From Paenalcaligenes hominis (lineage in GTDB: Bacteria > Pseudomonadota > Gammaproteobacteria > Burkholderiales > Burkholderiaceae_B), in the NCBI RefSeq assembly GCF_011927625.1, contig NZ_JAATIZ010000005.1, positions 1-64,000 on the forward strand: a stretch of 64,000 nt of DNA, in the 5' to 3' direction. The translations under genes and the position numbers were made by a program. How positions within the stretch are numbered: position 1 is the first letter of the stretch; every line of letters starts with the position of its first letter. The notes under the pieces were generated by a model, which was given only the letters and a program-made list of their open reading frames with translations, had not been told where the DNA came from and searched no databases. Below are positions 18,629 to 27,126 of the stretch, piece after piece.

Positions 18629-18976
18629 TTAAGCGAAACGCTGTGCGTAAGCGTCGGCCTTGAAGCCAACAGAGACGTGGTGTGCATCGACTGTGACGGG
18701 GCGACGAACTAAGGTGGGATATTCAGCAATTAATTGTAGCCAATCTTCATCACTTTCTGGTGATTTACTTGTTTCAGGTAATTGACGCCACGTAGGTGAA
18801 GCCCGATTGACTAACTTGGCCCAGCCTCCCAGTTGTTGCGCCCAAGCCGTTAAATCGGTGGCAGGGATGGGGTGGTCTCGGTAATCAATAAACGTATGCG
18901 TTATGTGGTGGTCGTTGAGCCATTTCAACGCGTTTTTACATGTACTGCAATTTTTTAAACCAAAAATCGTAACCAT
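18629..18976 (-). CDS. ArsC/Spx family reductase-like protein (YffB type)
   Basis: A 115-residue thioredoxin-fold protein of the ArsC/Spx/YffB group: MVTIFGLKNCSTCKNAL with cysteines at 10 and 13, and the C-terminal RRPVTV segment typical of this group. The YffB subgroup is not a proven arsenate reductase. No arsenic genes are nearby, so a general glutathione- or thiol-linked role is more likely. Its ATG lies directly after the T-tract of a terminator-like hairpin that follows potI, with no visible Shine-Dalgarno, so its expression is unusual. Confidence 0.85.
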   Translation of the reverse strand: MVTIFGLKNCSTCKNALKWLNDHHITHTFIDYRDHPIPATDLTAWAQQLGGWAKLVNRASPTWRQLPETSKSPESDEDWLQLIAEYPTLVRRPVTVDAHHVSVGFKADAYAQRFA

Positions 18977-18977
18977 A

Positions 18978-19005
18978 ATAAAAAACAGCCGCTATGCACG
19001 GCTGT
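18978..19005 (-). terminator. Terminator-like hairpin after potI
   Basis: On the minus strand ACAGCCG / CGGCTGT (19005-18999 with 18991-18985) has a 7-base loop and is followed by a run of six Ts. It probably ends the pot transcript or lowers expression of the ArsC-like, rpiA and phoU genes that lie directly downstream. Confidence 0.8.
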
Positions 19006-19013
19006 ATAAAAAG

Positions 19014-19808
19014 TTAATGATCCTTTTTCTGTAAACGGCTTGCTAAGATCACAAACAAACCAATTACAAAAATAAACAAGGTGGCTAATGCATTAATTTC
19101 CGGCTTTAACCCAAGCCGCACCCGTGAGAACACCTCGACGGGCAAAGTAGTGTAACCCGGGCCTGATAAAAACGATGCAATCACTACATCATCTAAGGAC
19201 AGCGTAAATGCCAGCAACCACGCAGCCATCAGTGCAGGCATGATTAGAGGCAACGTAATACTAAAAAACACCTTGATGGGCGTAGCGCCTAAATCCAATG
19301 CGGCTTCTTCCAGGGATTTATCAAAATCACGGATCCGCGCCTGAATCACCACCGCCACATAGGCCACACACAGCACCACATGCCCTACCCAAATAGTGAA
19401 AATCCCATTGCCATCGGGCCAACCAAATAACTTGGACATTTCCACAAACATTAGCAACAGCGAAATGCCTAACACGACCTCAGGAATAACTAAGGGCGCA
19501 CTTAGCATACCTACATAGAGTGTAAAGCCCTTGAATTTGCCCATGCGTGACAACACATAAGCCGCCCAGGTCCCTAATGCTACAGCGGCAGTGGCCGTAA
19601 GCGCAGCAATCAAAAAAGAAAGCTTAGCTGCGTTTAATAACGCTTGATCATTGAACAATGACTGATACCAGCGCAAAGAAAAGCCCGACCACGACGTCAT
19701 AATGGCGGAGTCGTTAAAGGAAAACACCACCAAAAACACAATAGGCAGGTACAAAAAACCAAAGCCCACGGTTAGACTGAGCGCACGCCAATATGGATTT
19801 GTTTTCAT
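19014..19808 (-). CDS. potI: Putrescine ABC transporter permease PotI
   Basis: A 264-residue inner-membrane permease with about six hydrophobic helices and the ABC-permease EAA loop (EEAALDLGATPIKVFFSITLPLIMPAL). It has the polyamine-type start and the segment FTLSLDDVVIASFLSGPG, as in PotI/PotC. It would form the membrane channel with PotH. Five bases separate it from potH; a terminator-like hairpin follows. Confidence 0.92.
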   Translation of the reverse strand: MKTNPYWRALSLTVGFGFLYLPIVFLVVFSFNDSAIMTSWSGFSLRWYQSLFNDQALLNAAKLSFLIAALTATAAVALGTWAAYVLSRMGKFKGFTLYVGMLSAPLVIPEVVLGISLLLMFVEMSKLFGWPDGNGIFTIWVGHVVLCVAYVAVVIQARIRDFDKSLEEAALDLGATPIKVFFSITLPLIMPALMAAWLLAFTLSLDDVVIASFLSGPGYTTLPVEVFSRVRLGLKPEINALATLFIFVIGLFVILASRLQKKDH

Positions 19809-19813
19809 TAGGA

Positions 19814-20731
19814 TTACCCCTTCTTTTTATCGGCATGCAGGTGCTTTACCTGACTGTATTGGAAAAAGATCAAGGGCACAATTAACAGCACTACCATGAC
19901 GCATGTAACGGCTGCTGCCATAGGCCAGTCTGCATTATTGAAGAACTCGTTCCACATAACACGACCCATCATAAGCGTATTCGCACCGCCTAACATTTCA
20001 GGCACAACGTATTCCCCCACTGCGGGAATAAAAACTAGCATCGCCCCCGATATCACACCGGGCATCGATAACGGCAAAGTGATCTGACGAAAAGCGGTAA
20101 AAGGTCTGGCGCCAAGATCGTAAGCCGCTTCAAGTAACCGCGTATCCAGTTTTACTAAACTGGCATATAACGGCAAAATAAAAAACGGCAAATACGCATA
20201 CACCAAACCAATGTAAACCGCCAAATCGGTACGGTAAATTTCTAAAGGCGCATCCACTACGCCTAGCCATAACAAAATGGAATTAAGTATGCCATCGTTA
20301 CGTAAAATACCCACCCACGCATAGACCCGTAACAGCAATGAAGTCCAAAAAGGCAAAATTACTGCCAATAACAACAAATTACGTGTCGCAGGATTAGACC
20401 GAGCGATGTAATACGCCATGGGGTAGCCAATAAGCGCACAACATAGCGTAGTAATCAGCGCCATTTTAACGGAGCTAAAGTACGTTGCTAAATACAGGTT
20501 ATCGGTGACTAATAAGATATAGCCCCGTAGGTGCATCACCAGATTTAGCGTTTCATCGCTGTAATCAATTAGGGGCGTATAGGGGGGTACCCCAAACTGT
20601 AGATCCGCAAAACTGATTTTAAATACCAGCAAAAACGGAATGAACAAAAACACCAATAACCAAGCAAACGGGGCAGCAATAAGTAAACTGCGCCCCGATG
20701 GTTTTAAATGAGAGAGCTGGAGCTTTTTCAT
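19814..20731 (-). CDS. potH: Putrescine ABC transporter permease PotH
   Basis: A 305-residue permease with six predicted helices. The EAA loop reads LLEAAYDLGARPFTAFRQITLPLSMPGV. The large periplasmic segment after helix 1 is typical of PotH/PotB. Its ATG overlaps the potG stop (ATGA), so the two are translationally coupled. Confidence 0.92.
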   Translation of the reverse strand: MKKLQLSHLKPSGRSLLIAAPFAWLLVFLFIPFLLVFKISFADLQFGVPPYTPLIDYSDETLNLVMHLRGYILLVTDNLYLATYFSSVKMALITTLCCALIGYPMAYYIARSNPATRNLLLLAVILPFWTSLLLRVYAWVGILRNDGILNSILLWLGVVDAPLEIYRTDLAVYIGLVYAYLPFFILPLYASLVKLDTRLLEAAYDLGARPFTAFRQITLPLSMPGVISGAMLVFIPAVGEYVVPEMLGGANTLMMGRVMWNEFFNNADWPMAAAVTCVMVVLLIVPLIFFQYSQVKHLHADKKKG

Positions 20732-21858
20732 GAGGCTAACACCGTTGCACTGTCATCAGACCAAGACACATACACTTCGTCTTCTACCTCGGGCGCATCG
20801 GCTTGCGTTAACACCATGCTGGGTACATTTGCTTCCATGAGCATGCCGCTATCGAGTCGAATTTGATAGCGCACGTAGCTGCCCATCCAAGCCACATGAG
20901 TGACCTCGCCCCGCGCCCAGTTTTTTTCCTGCGTAGGTTGTGTGTGACTGACGTGAATTTCTTCGGGTCGAATGGACACATGCACTTCCATGCCTAGTGG
21001 CTCGCTGACACCGTGGTCTACTAATAGATTAACGGGTAGCTCTTCACTATGAATTTCCACGCGATCCGCCTCATCCACCACAATTTCACCTGTGAATAAA
21101 TTGGTGGAGCCAATAAAGCTGGCCACAAAACGAGAGTTAGGAAACGCATACACATCGTAAGGGGTGCCAAGCTGAACAATCTGGCCCCCTGTCATGACGG
21201 CAATACGGTCTGCCATGGTCATGGCTTCCTCTTGGTCATGCGTGACCATAATGCATGTCACACCCACCTGTTCTAGAATTTTCACCAGCTCCACTTGGGT
21301 TTTTTGGCGAATTTGTTTGTCTAATGCTGACATGGGCTCATCAAGCAATAACAGCTTGGGGCGTTTCACTAGACTGCGAGCCAAAGCGACACGTTGTTGC
21401 TGCCCACCCGAAAGTTGGCTGGGCTTGCGACGGGCAAAGCCCGCCATTTGCACTAGGTCGAGTGCCTCAAAAACGCGCTCGTGAATCTCGTTCGCTGCCA
21501 CCCCTTCTTGCTTTAGACCAAATGCCACATTGGCCTCGACTGTCATATGCGGAAATAAAGCATAGGACTGGAACATCATGTTGATGGGGCGTTTATAAGG
21601 CGGCAAATCCGTTATGTCTTCGTTGTCTAAATAAATTCGACCTGAAGTCGCTTCTTCAAACCCCGCTAACATACGCAACAAGGTCGATTTGCCTGACCCT
21701 GAGCTGCCTAATAACGCAAAGAACTCGTGACGCCGCACGGACAAGTCAACCGATTTAACGGCGACCGTGTCCCCAAAAATCTTAACTACATTTTCTACGC
21801 GAACGAATTCATCTTCTACCCCCGCCCAAGAGGAGGCACCCGAACGATTTTCAACCAT
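20728..21858 (-). CDS. potG: Putrescine ABC transporter ATP-binding protein PotG
   Basis: The ATPase of the polyamine importer, 376 residues. It has Walker [10 protein letters not shown] (about 52-60), the Q-loop MMFQSYALFPHM, signature [15 protein letters not shown], Walker B LLLLDEPMSALD and the H-loop MVTHDQEEAMTMAD. A C-terminal TOBE domain follows (HVSIRPEEIHVS onward). It lies 33 bases after potF. Confidence 0.94.
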   Translation of the reverse strand: MVENRSGASSWAGVEDEFVRVENVVKIFGDTVAVKSVDLSVRRHEFFALLGSSGSGKSTLLRMLAGFEEATSGRIYLDNEDITDLPPYKRPINMMFQSYALFPHMTVEANVAFGLKQEGVAANEIHERVFEALDLVQMAGFARRKPSQLSGGQQQRVALARSLVKRPKLLLLDEPMSALDKQIRQKTQVELVKILEQVGVTCIMVTHDQEEAMTMADRIAVMTGGQIVQLGTPYDVYAFPNSRFVASFIGSTNLFTGEIVVDEADRVEIHSEELPVNLLVDHGVSEPLGMEVHVSIRPEEIHVSHTQPTQEKNWARGEVTHVAWMGSYVRYQIRLDSGMLMEANVPSMVLTQADAPEVEDEVYVSWSDDSATVLAS

Positions 21859-21891
21859 TGATTTACCCTTAAATCGTAGAGTAGGTAAAAA

Positions 21892-22992
21892 TTAACGACC
21901 TGATTTAAGCTCAGACCACATGCGTGTTTGTAAACGCTGAATAGCAAGCGGCTGGGGCTTAATCACATACAAGGTTTTTGCTACATCAGCAGGCGGATAA
22001 ATCATCGGGTTATTGGCCACCTCTGGCATGACAAACTCGCGTGCCGATTTATTCGCATTGGGGAAGAACATCGTATTAGTGATAGCAGCATGGACCTCGG
22101 GCGTTTCAATATAGTTGATAAACACATGGGCAGCATCGACGTGGGCCGCGCCCTTAGGAATAGCCATTGTGTCAAACCAAGCAGGCGCACCGCCAGCAGG
22201 AATGTAGTAGTCAACGGTATAGTCTTTATTGGCTTGTTTGGCTCGATAAGACGAAATCATGACATCGCCCGAGAAACCATACACCATGCATAAATCGCCG
22301 GCAGCTAGCTCATCAATATAGCCTGATGAGCTAAATTGACGAATATAAGGACGAATGCTTTTTAATAGCTCTAGCGCCTCTTTGTAGTCATCCGGGTTAG
22401 AGCTGTTTGGATCCTTGCCTAAGTAATGCAACACAGCAGGAAATACTTGAGCCGCCTCATCAAGCATGGAGATACCGCACGCTTTCATTTTTTCTGCATT
22501 TTCAGGCTTGAAGAGAAGATCCCAATTGCCTAGCTCGACATCCTCGCCAAAAACTTCCTTGGCGCGCGTCACGTTAAAACCCAAGCCGTTGGTGCCATAA
22601 CCCCAAGGGATAAGGTACTCGTTGCCAGGGTCCACTTCGGCCAGCACGGCCATAAGATCTGGATCAAGGTGCTCCCAGTTAGGTATTTTGGACTTATCCA
22701 GTTTTTGAAAAAGCCCCCCTTCAATTTGACGAGCCGCATAGTGCGTAGACGGCACAACGACGTCATAACCGGACTTCCCGGTTAATAGCTTAGCTTGTAA
22801 GGTGTCATTGCTGTCAAAGGTGTCGTAGCGCGCTTTGATGCCGGTGGCTTTTTCAAAGCCAGAAATCGTATCAGGCGCCGTGTATTCCGCCCAGTTATAA
22901 ACGTTAACAACGTTTTCCTGCGCCTGAGTTGCAGAAAAAGCAGCAGTAAGAGCCGCCCCCACAAAAATTTGTTTGGCTAAGCCGAAGTTCAT
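21892..22992 (-). CDS. potF: Putrescine-binding periplasmic protein PotF
   Basis: A 366-residue periplasmic binding protein with a signal peptide of about 24 residues ending ATQAQ. The motif NVYNWAEYTAPDTI at the mature start and TGKSGYDVVVPS place it in the PotD/PotF family. Because the transporter is a four-gene potFGHI set, putrescine is the likely ligand, but spermidine cannot be excluded. The ATG at 22992 follows a good Shine-Dalgarno (AAGGGG) and removes a nine-residue unlikely extension. A palindrome lies in the leader. Confidence 0.92.
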   Translation of the reverse strand: MNFGLAKQIFVGAALTAAFSATQAQENVVNVYNWAEYTAPDTISGFEKATGIKARYDTFDSNDTLQAKLLTGKSGYDVVVPSTHYAARQIEGGLFQKLDKSKIPNWEHLDPDLMAVLAEVDPGNEYLIPWGYGTNGLGFNVTRAKEVFGEDVELGNWDLLFKPENAEKMKACGISMLDEAAQVFPAVLHYLGKDPNSSNPDDYKEALELLKSIRPYIRQFSSSGYIDELAAGDLCMVYGFSGDVMISSYRAKQANKDYTVDYYIPAGGAPAWFDTMAIPKGAAHVDAAHVFINYIETPEVHAAITNTMFFPNANKSAREFVMPEVANNPMIYPPADVAKTLYVIKPQPLAIQRLQTRMWSELKSGR

Positions 22993-23037
22993 AATGTTGA
23001 ACCCCTTTAAATAAAACATGGAAAACCAAAAGGCGAG

Positions 23038-23057
23038 TTGCGTTTAACTCAACGCAA
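23038..23057. repeat. Inverted repeat upstream of potF
   Basis: TTGCGTT and AACGCAA arms (7 bp, perfect) are separated by six bases, between kdkA and potF. No T-run follows on either strand in the right place, so it is not a terminator. It could be an operator for pot regulation or an mRNA stem-loop separating potF expression from the upstream genes. Confidence 0.55.
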
Positions 23058-23066
23058 AAAATAGGA

Positions 23067-23768
23067 CTAGGCTTGAGAGAGTTGTTGATAGGCCTGATAA
23101 AACTGCTCATACCATTGCTGCCCCGTATCGCCCCGCACTTTAATCAAGGAGCGACGTAGACGCAACAAATTATTTAGACGCTGTTTGCTATCCACAACAG
23201 TTAATCGGCGCGCCCGGTCAAAATCAATCAAGTAAATGCGGTCGCTTTCGTCTTTTAAAATATTAAAAACATTTAAATCCGCATGCCATACTCCGGCATC
23301 ATGCATTTGTTTCACCGCAAAGGCAACGGCTTTTGGTGGGGTTTTTTCAAGCTGGTGCGCTATAGGTAAAGCCTGTGGAATGCGAGCCACCAGTATGGCG
23401 GCTTTATAGCCCCCTAACTGCTTTTTCCACTGTGCTGCAATGGGCAGTGGCACCGCCACACCGCTGTTGTAAAGGTGCAACAAAACACCATATTCTGCCC
23501 AAGAACGCGTGCGCTCCGCCCCCAGCCAAAAATAACTAGAGCGAATCACTTTTGCTATGAGACCCCCACGCTTGTAATGCCTTAATACCGCAGCTACGCC
23601 CTCTATCTGCACAAACCACGCTGCATTGCGCCCGCCTTGCGTGACAGGTTGTGCATTGAGCTTAGGATTGCTTGGGTCAAATAAATGCGCTGATGGCTGC
23701 GACAGTACAGTGGCGTTAAAACGTATGCCTTGATGCGCTAAGGTTTGGGTGGTGAAGGAACAGGTCAT
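23067..23768 (-). CDS. kdkA: 3-deoxy-D-manno-octulosonic acid (Kdo) kinase-like protein
   Basis: A 233-residue protein kinase-like enzyme of the KdkA/WaaP group. Landmarks are GGRNAAWFV near 45-53, RGGLIAKVIRSSYFW near 67-81, the catalytic loop H162-A-D164 with N166, and the metal-binding D182-F-D184. KdkA phosphorylates Kdo in the lipopolysaccharide inner core at the cytoplasmic side. It overlaps the radA stop by one base (TAATG), so it is coupled to radA rather than to LPS genes. Annotation as KdkA rather than another small LPS kinase rests on length and these motifs. Confidence 0.85.
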   Translation of the reverse strand: MTCSFTTQTLAHQGIRFNATVLSQPSAHLFDPSNPKLNAQPVTQGGRNAAWFVQIEGVAAVLRHYKRGGLIAKVIRSSYFWLGAERTRSWAEYGVLLHLYNSGVAVPLPIAAQWKKQLGGYKAAILVARIPQALPIAHQLEKTPPKAVAFAVKQMHDAGVWHADLNVFNILKDESDRIYLIDFDRARRLTVVDSKQRLNNLLRLRRSLIKVRGDTGQQWYEQFYQAYQQLSQA

Positions 23769-25156
23769 TATTTAGAGCGTAGATAGTCCACAGCTTCTTC
23801 GATGCGCTCTACCGCCCACACCTCGAGCCCTTCAATTGCCTGCTTGGGCGCATTCGCTTTAGGAATAAGAGCAATAGAAAAGCCCAATTTTGCTGCCTCG
23901 CGTAAGCGCTCCTGACCTCGGGGGGCAGGACGTATTTCCCCTGCTAAGCCTACCTCGCCAAATACTACCAAGCCCTTAGGTAAGGGGCGGTCGTTAAGCG
24001 ATGACATAATAGCAAGCAATACTGCTAAGTCGGATGCTGGTTCAGTAATACGCACCCCACCCACCGCATTGACAAAGACGTCCTGATCATAGGTAACAAT
24101 GCCTGCGTGACGATTCATTACCGCCAACAACATAGATAAACGCGCCCCTTCGAGGCCAACTGACAAGCGACGCGGATTAGGCACGTGGGCGGTGTCGACT
24201 AAGGCTTGGATTTCCACTAATAAAGGCCGTGTGCCTTCTTGGGTGGCCATCACACATGAGCCAGCGACCTGCTGTTGATGTCTAGACAAAAAGAGTGCTG
24301 AAGGATTGGTTACCCCTCGCAGCCCTTTGTCTGTCATGGCAAAAACCCCTAGTTCATTCACCGCACCAAAACGGTTTTTAAATGCGCGAATGAGCCGATA
24401 GGATGACTGTGGGTCGCCTTCAAAATACAATACCGTATCGACAATGTGCTCTAAAACACGCGGCCCAGCCAACGAGCCGTCTTTGGTGACGTGACCAATT
24501 AACACCATAGCGATACCATTCTGCTTAGCCAACCGCGTCAGCTGAGCCGCGCACTCTCGAACTTGGGACACAGAACCTGGTGCTGCGGTGAGCTGAGCCG
24601 AGTACAGCGTTTGGATTGAGTCGATCACCGCAACTTTAGGTTTACGTTCAAGCAAGGTTTGCGTGATGTGCTCAAGCTGAATTTCGGCCAGTAAATCTAC
24701 CCCTTGAGTCGGCAAGTCTAACCGGCGTGCCCGTAAGGCGACCTGTTCCGCGGATTCTTCTCCGGTGACATATAAAACTGGCACGACTTGCGCCAAGGTA
24801 GACATCGCCTGCAAGAGCAGTGTCGATTTTCCTACGCCAGGGTCACCCCCGATGAGAATCACCCCCCCGTCCACTAGCCCTCCACCTAAGGCGCGATCAA
24901 GTTCTGATAAGCCCGTGGGTTGACGTGGTAGCTCGCGTGCTTGAACATCGGTCAAGCTTTGTACTGGGCTAGCCCCACCTAAAGATTCGTAACGATTGCT
25001 TACGCTACTGCTAGAGGCAGGCTCGACCACCACCTCTTGCATCGTATTCCACTGATGGCACTGAGAGCAGCGTCCCTCCCAGCGGGGACTATCTGCCCCG
25101 CATTCGGAGCATACATAGGCCGTTTTGGCTTTTTTACTGGTTTTTCGCGTCACCAT
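23768..25156 (-). CDS. radA: DNA repair protein RadA
   Basis: RadA is a RecA-like helicase that promotes branch migration in recombination. The 462-residue protein has an N-terminal zinc finger (C16, C19, C30, C33), Walker A GDPGVGKS (104-111), the RadA-specific KNRFG motif, and a C-terminal Lon protease-like domain (GLAGEIRPAPRGQERLREA). It is four bases from the upstream SDR gene and overlaps kdkA by one base. Confidence 0.96.
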   Translation of the reverse strand: MVTRKTSKKAKTAYVCSECGADSPRWEGRCSQCHQWNTMQEVVVEPASSSSVSNRYESLGGASPVQSLTDVQARELPRQPTGLSELDRALGGGLVDGGVILIGGDPGVGKSTLLLQAMSTLAQVVPVLYVTGEESAEQVALRARRLDLPTQGVDLLAEIQLEHITQTLLERKPKVAVIDSIQTLYSAQLTAAPGSVSQVRECAAQLTRLAKQNGIAMVLIGHVTKDGSLAGPRVLEHIVDTVLYFEGDPQSSYRLIRAFKNRFGAVNELGVFAMTDKGLRGVTNPSALFLSRHQQQVAGSCVMATQEGTRPLLVEIQALVDTAHVPNPRRLSVGLEGARLSMLLAVMNRHAGIVTYDQDVFVNAVGGVRITEPASDLAVLLAIMSSLNDRPLPKGLVVFGEVGLAGEIRPAPRGQERLREAAKLGFSIALIPKANAPKQAIEGLEVWAVERIEEAVDYLRSK

Positions 25157-25160
25157 ACTG

Positions 25161-25877
25161 TTATCGCCCTGTTAGGCTACTGCCGCCATCAATGAGCAGC
25201 TCTTGACCGGTAATATACCCGGCTGCATCACTTAGCAAAAAGGCAACGGCAGCGGCAATTTCTTCGGTTTGGGCGAAACGGCCCATCGGAATGCTTTTTA
25301 ACAAACGCAACTCGTCTTCGCTGCGCTCTGGACAGTTTTGTCTAAAAAGCGCCGTTTCGGTAGCGCCAGGAGAAATCGCATTGACCGTAATGCCATAGGG
25401 CGCCAGCTCGAGCGCCCACGTATTAGTACAACCAAGCAGTGCACTTTTTGCCGCTGCATAGCTAGTGCGATCATACGCCCCATGGGCTGCTCGGCTAGAA
25501 ATATTGATGATGCGCCCTTCTTGTCTGGCTTTCATTGAGGGGATAAAGGTTTGGGCCACTTGCACAGCAGCTCGCACGTTTAAATCGAAGACCTGATATA
25601 GGACATTTAGGTCGACCTCGCCGATTGGCTGCGGCATGACGGAGCCGACATTATTCACTACGGCATCGATTGGGTATTTTTCGCGCAGCATCCGTAAGAC
25701 TTCTTCGCTTTCCCCTGCATTCGCTAAATCACAGGCATACAAATAGCCTGGAAAGTCGATGTCTTGGGTATTACGTGCTAAACCCACCACATGAGCCCCT
25801 AAATCTGCCAGATGTTGGCTAATCGCCCAGCCGATGCCTTTGGTGGCGCCGGTTACTAATACACATTTATTTTTCAT
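25161..25877 (-). CDS. SDR family oxidoreductase (FabG-like)
   Basis: A 238-residue classical short-chain dehydrogenase. It has the NAD(P)-binding TGATKGIG (9-16), NNVGSV, the catalytic serine in INISSRAAHG, Y-x-x-x-K as YAAAK (about 152-156), and the C-terminal GYITGQELLIDGGSSLTGR. The substrate cannot be read; it resembles FabG-type 3-oxoacyl reductases, but no other fatty-acid genes are near. It lies eight bases after alr and four before radA. Confidence 0.85.
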   Translation of the reverse strand: MKNKCVLVTGATKGIGWAISQHLADLGAHVVGLARNTQDIDFPGYLYACDLANAGESEEVLRMLREKYPIDAVVNNVGSVMPQPIGEVDLNVLYQVFDLNVRAAVQVAQTFIPSMKARQEGRIINISSRAAHGAYDRTSYAAAKSALLGCTNTWALELAPYGITVNAISPGATETALFRQNCPERSEDELRLLKSIPMGRFAQTEEIAAAVAFLLSDAAGYITGQELLIDGGSSLTGR

Positions 25878-25885
25878 TTGTATTC

Positions 25886-27025
25886 CTACTTTTCAACTAC
25901 TACACGTGGCACGCGTGGCGCAACCGCACATAATAACTCATAGCCAATGGTGCCTGCCGCCAACGCTACCTCGTCCACAGAAGGCCCATCCTGCCCCCAC
26001 AACACCACCTCTGAGCCCACTTGAGCCTGAGGAATAGAAGTTAAATCCACCATCAGCATATCCATAGAGACGCGGCCGACTAACTGTGTAGCTTGACCTT
26101 GGACCCAAATGGGGGTGCCTGATGGGGCATGACGAGGGTACCCATCGGCATACCCGCAGGCCACCACCCCAAGGCGCATAGGGTGCTGACTAATAAAACT
26201 GTGGCCATAGCCTACCCCTTGGTGGGCAGCGAGATCACGAATGCTAATAATTTCGGCCCGCAAGCTTTGAGCGGGAACTAGACCCAAACTGTGTGCTGGC
26301 ACCGCAGCAAAAGGAGACGCACCATACAAGCAAATACCAGGGCGCACCCATTGTTCAAACTGTGTCGACAAATGTTGTTGCAAACTGGCAGTGAGTGTAC
26401 CTGCTGAATTACAGACACTGATGCGTCCGGGCAGCTGAGAGGTGTACTGCGTAAAACATTGTAGCTGCTGATAAGTGATACTAGGATCGTCATCAGCGCG
26501 AGCGAAATGGGTCATTTTTCCTAGTTGACCAATCGTACCTTGGGACTGCAATTGGAGAAGTCGGCGATAAACGGACTCGAAGTGCTCGGGGGCAAACCCT
26601 AAACGGTTCATCCCGGTATTGAGTTTCACCATCACATCAAGTGGATGTCGTAGCCGAGCCGCATGCTGCTCTAGGAGCTGCAGCTGTTCAATACTGTGAA
26701 TCACGGTAGTAATCTGGTGTTCATCAATAGTAGTCAAGTCTTCTGGACCAAAGAAGCCCTCGAGTAACATGAGTGGCTTGTTCCATCCTCGTTCACGACA
26801 GCGTACCACTTCGTTAATATCTAGCATTGCTAAGCCATCAGCTGCTGCAAACCCCTGCACCGCCTGGTCAATGCCATGGCCATAAGCATTGGCTTTAATT
26901 ACCGCCCAGATAGACGGCGTAGGACGCTGTAATGGCTGCACCTGATGAGTTAACGCAGTACGTATTTGTGCTAAGTTGTGACGTAAGGCAGGAATAGAAA
27001 CCTGAACACGTATGGGACGGGGCAT
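25886..27025 (-). CDS. alr: Alanine racemase
   Basis: Alr converts L- to D-alanine for peptidoglycan. The 379-residue PLP enzyme has the lysine that binds the cofactor, K44 in AVIKANAYGHG, the catalytic tyrosine in GVGYGHSF, and RPGICLYGASPF. It heads the leftward run alr-SDR-radA-kdkA and diverges from hpnC. The biosynthetic and catabolic forms (Alr/DadX) cannot be separated from sequence alone; no dadA is nearby. Confidence 0.93.
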   Translation of the reverse strand: MPRPIRVQVSIPALRHNLAQIRTALTHQVQPLQRPTPSIWAVIKANAYGHGIDQAVQGFAAADGLAMLDINEVVRCRERGWNKPLMLLEGFFGPEDLTTIDEHQITTVIHSIEQLQLLEQHAARLRHPLDVMVKLNTGMNRLGFAPEHFESVYRRLLQLQSQGTIGQLGKMTHFARADDDPSITYQQLQCFTQYTSQLPGRISVCNSAGTLTASLQQHLSTQFEQWVRPGICLYGASPFAAVPAHSLGLVPAQSLRAEIISIRDLAAHQGVGYGHSFISQHPMRLGVVACGYADGYPRHAPSGTPIWVQGQATQLVGRVSMDMLMVDLTSIPQAQVGSEVVLWGQDGPSVDEVALAAGTIGYELLCAVAPRVPRVVVEK

Positions 27026-27063
27026 GAAAAAACCTAAAAATAAAAAACGCCTAAAGACTACCT

Positions 27064-27092
27064 ATATAATGCCTCATTAAAACGTAGATCAA
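27064..27092 (-). promoter_or_regulatory. Possible alr promoter
   Basis: Minus-strand -35 TTGATC (27087-27092) and -10-like TTATAT (27064-27069) separated by 17 bases, about 40 bases before the alr ATG. The match is partial. Confidence 0.35.
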
Positions 27093-27126
27093 TCCGTTTA
27101 CGCAATGGTGCTTTATACTTGCAGCT

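Noticed and set aside
27037-27074. TATAAT on the plus strand before hpnC as its promoter
   Set aside because: No -35-like hexamer at 16-18 bases upstream (the region is an A-run), so the match is probably chance.
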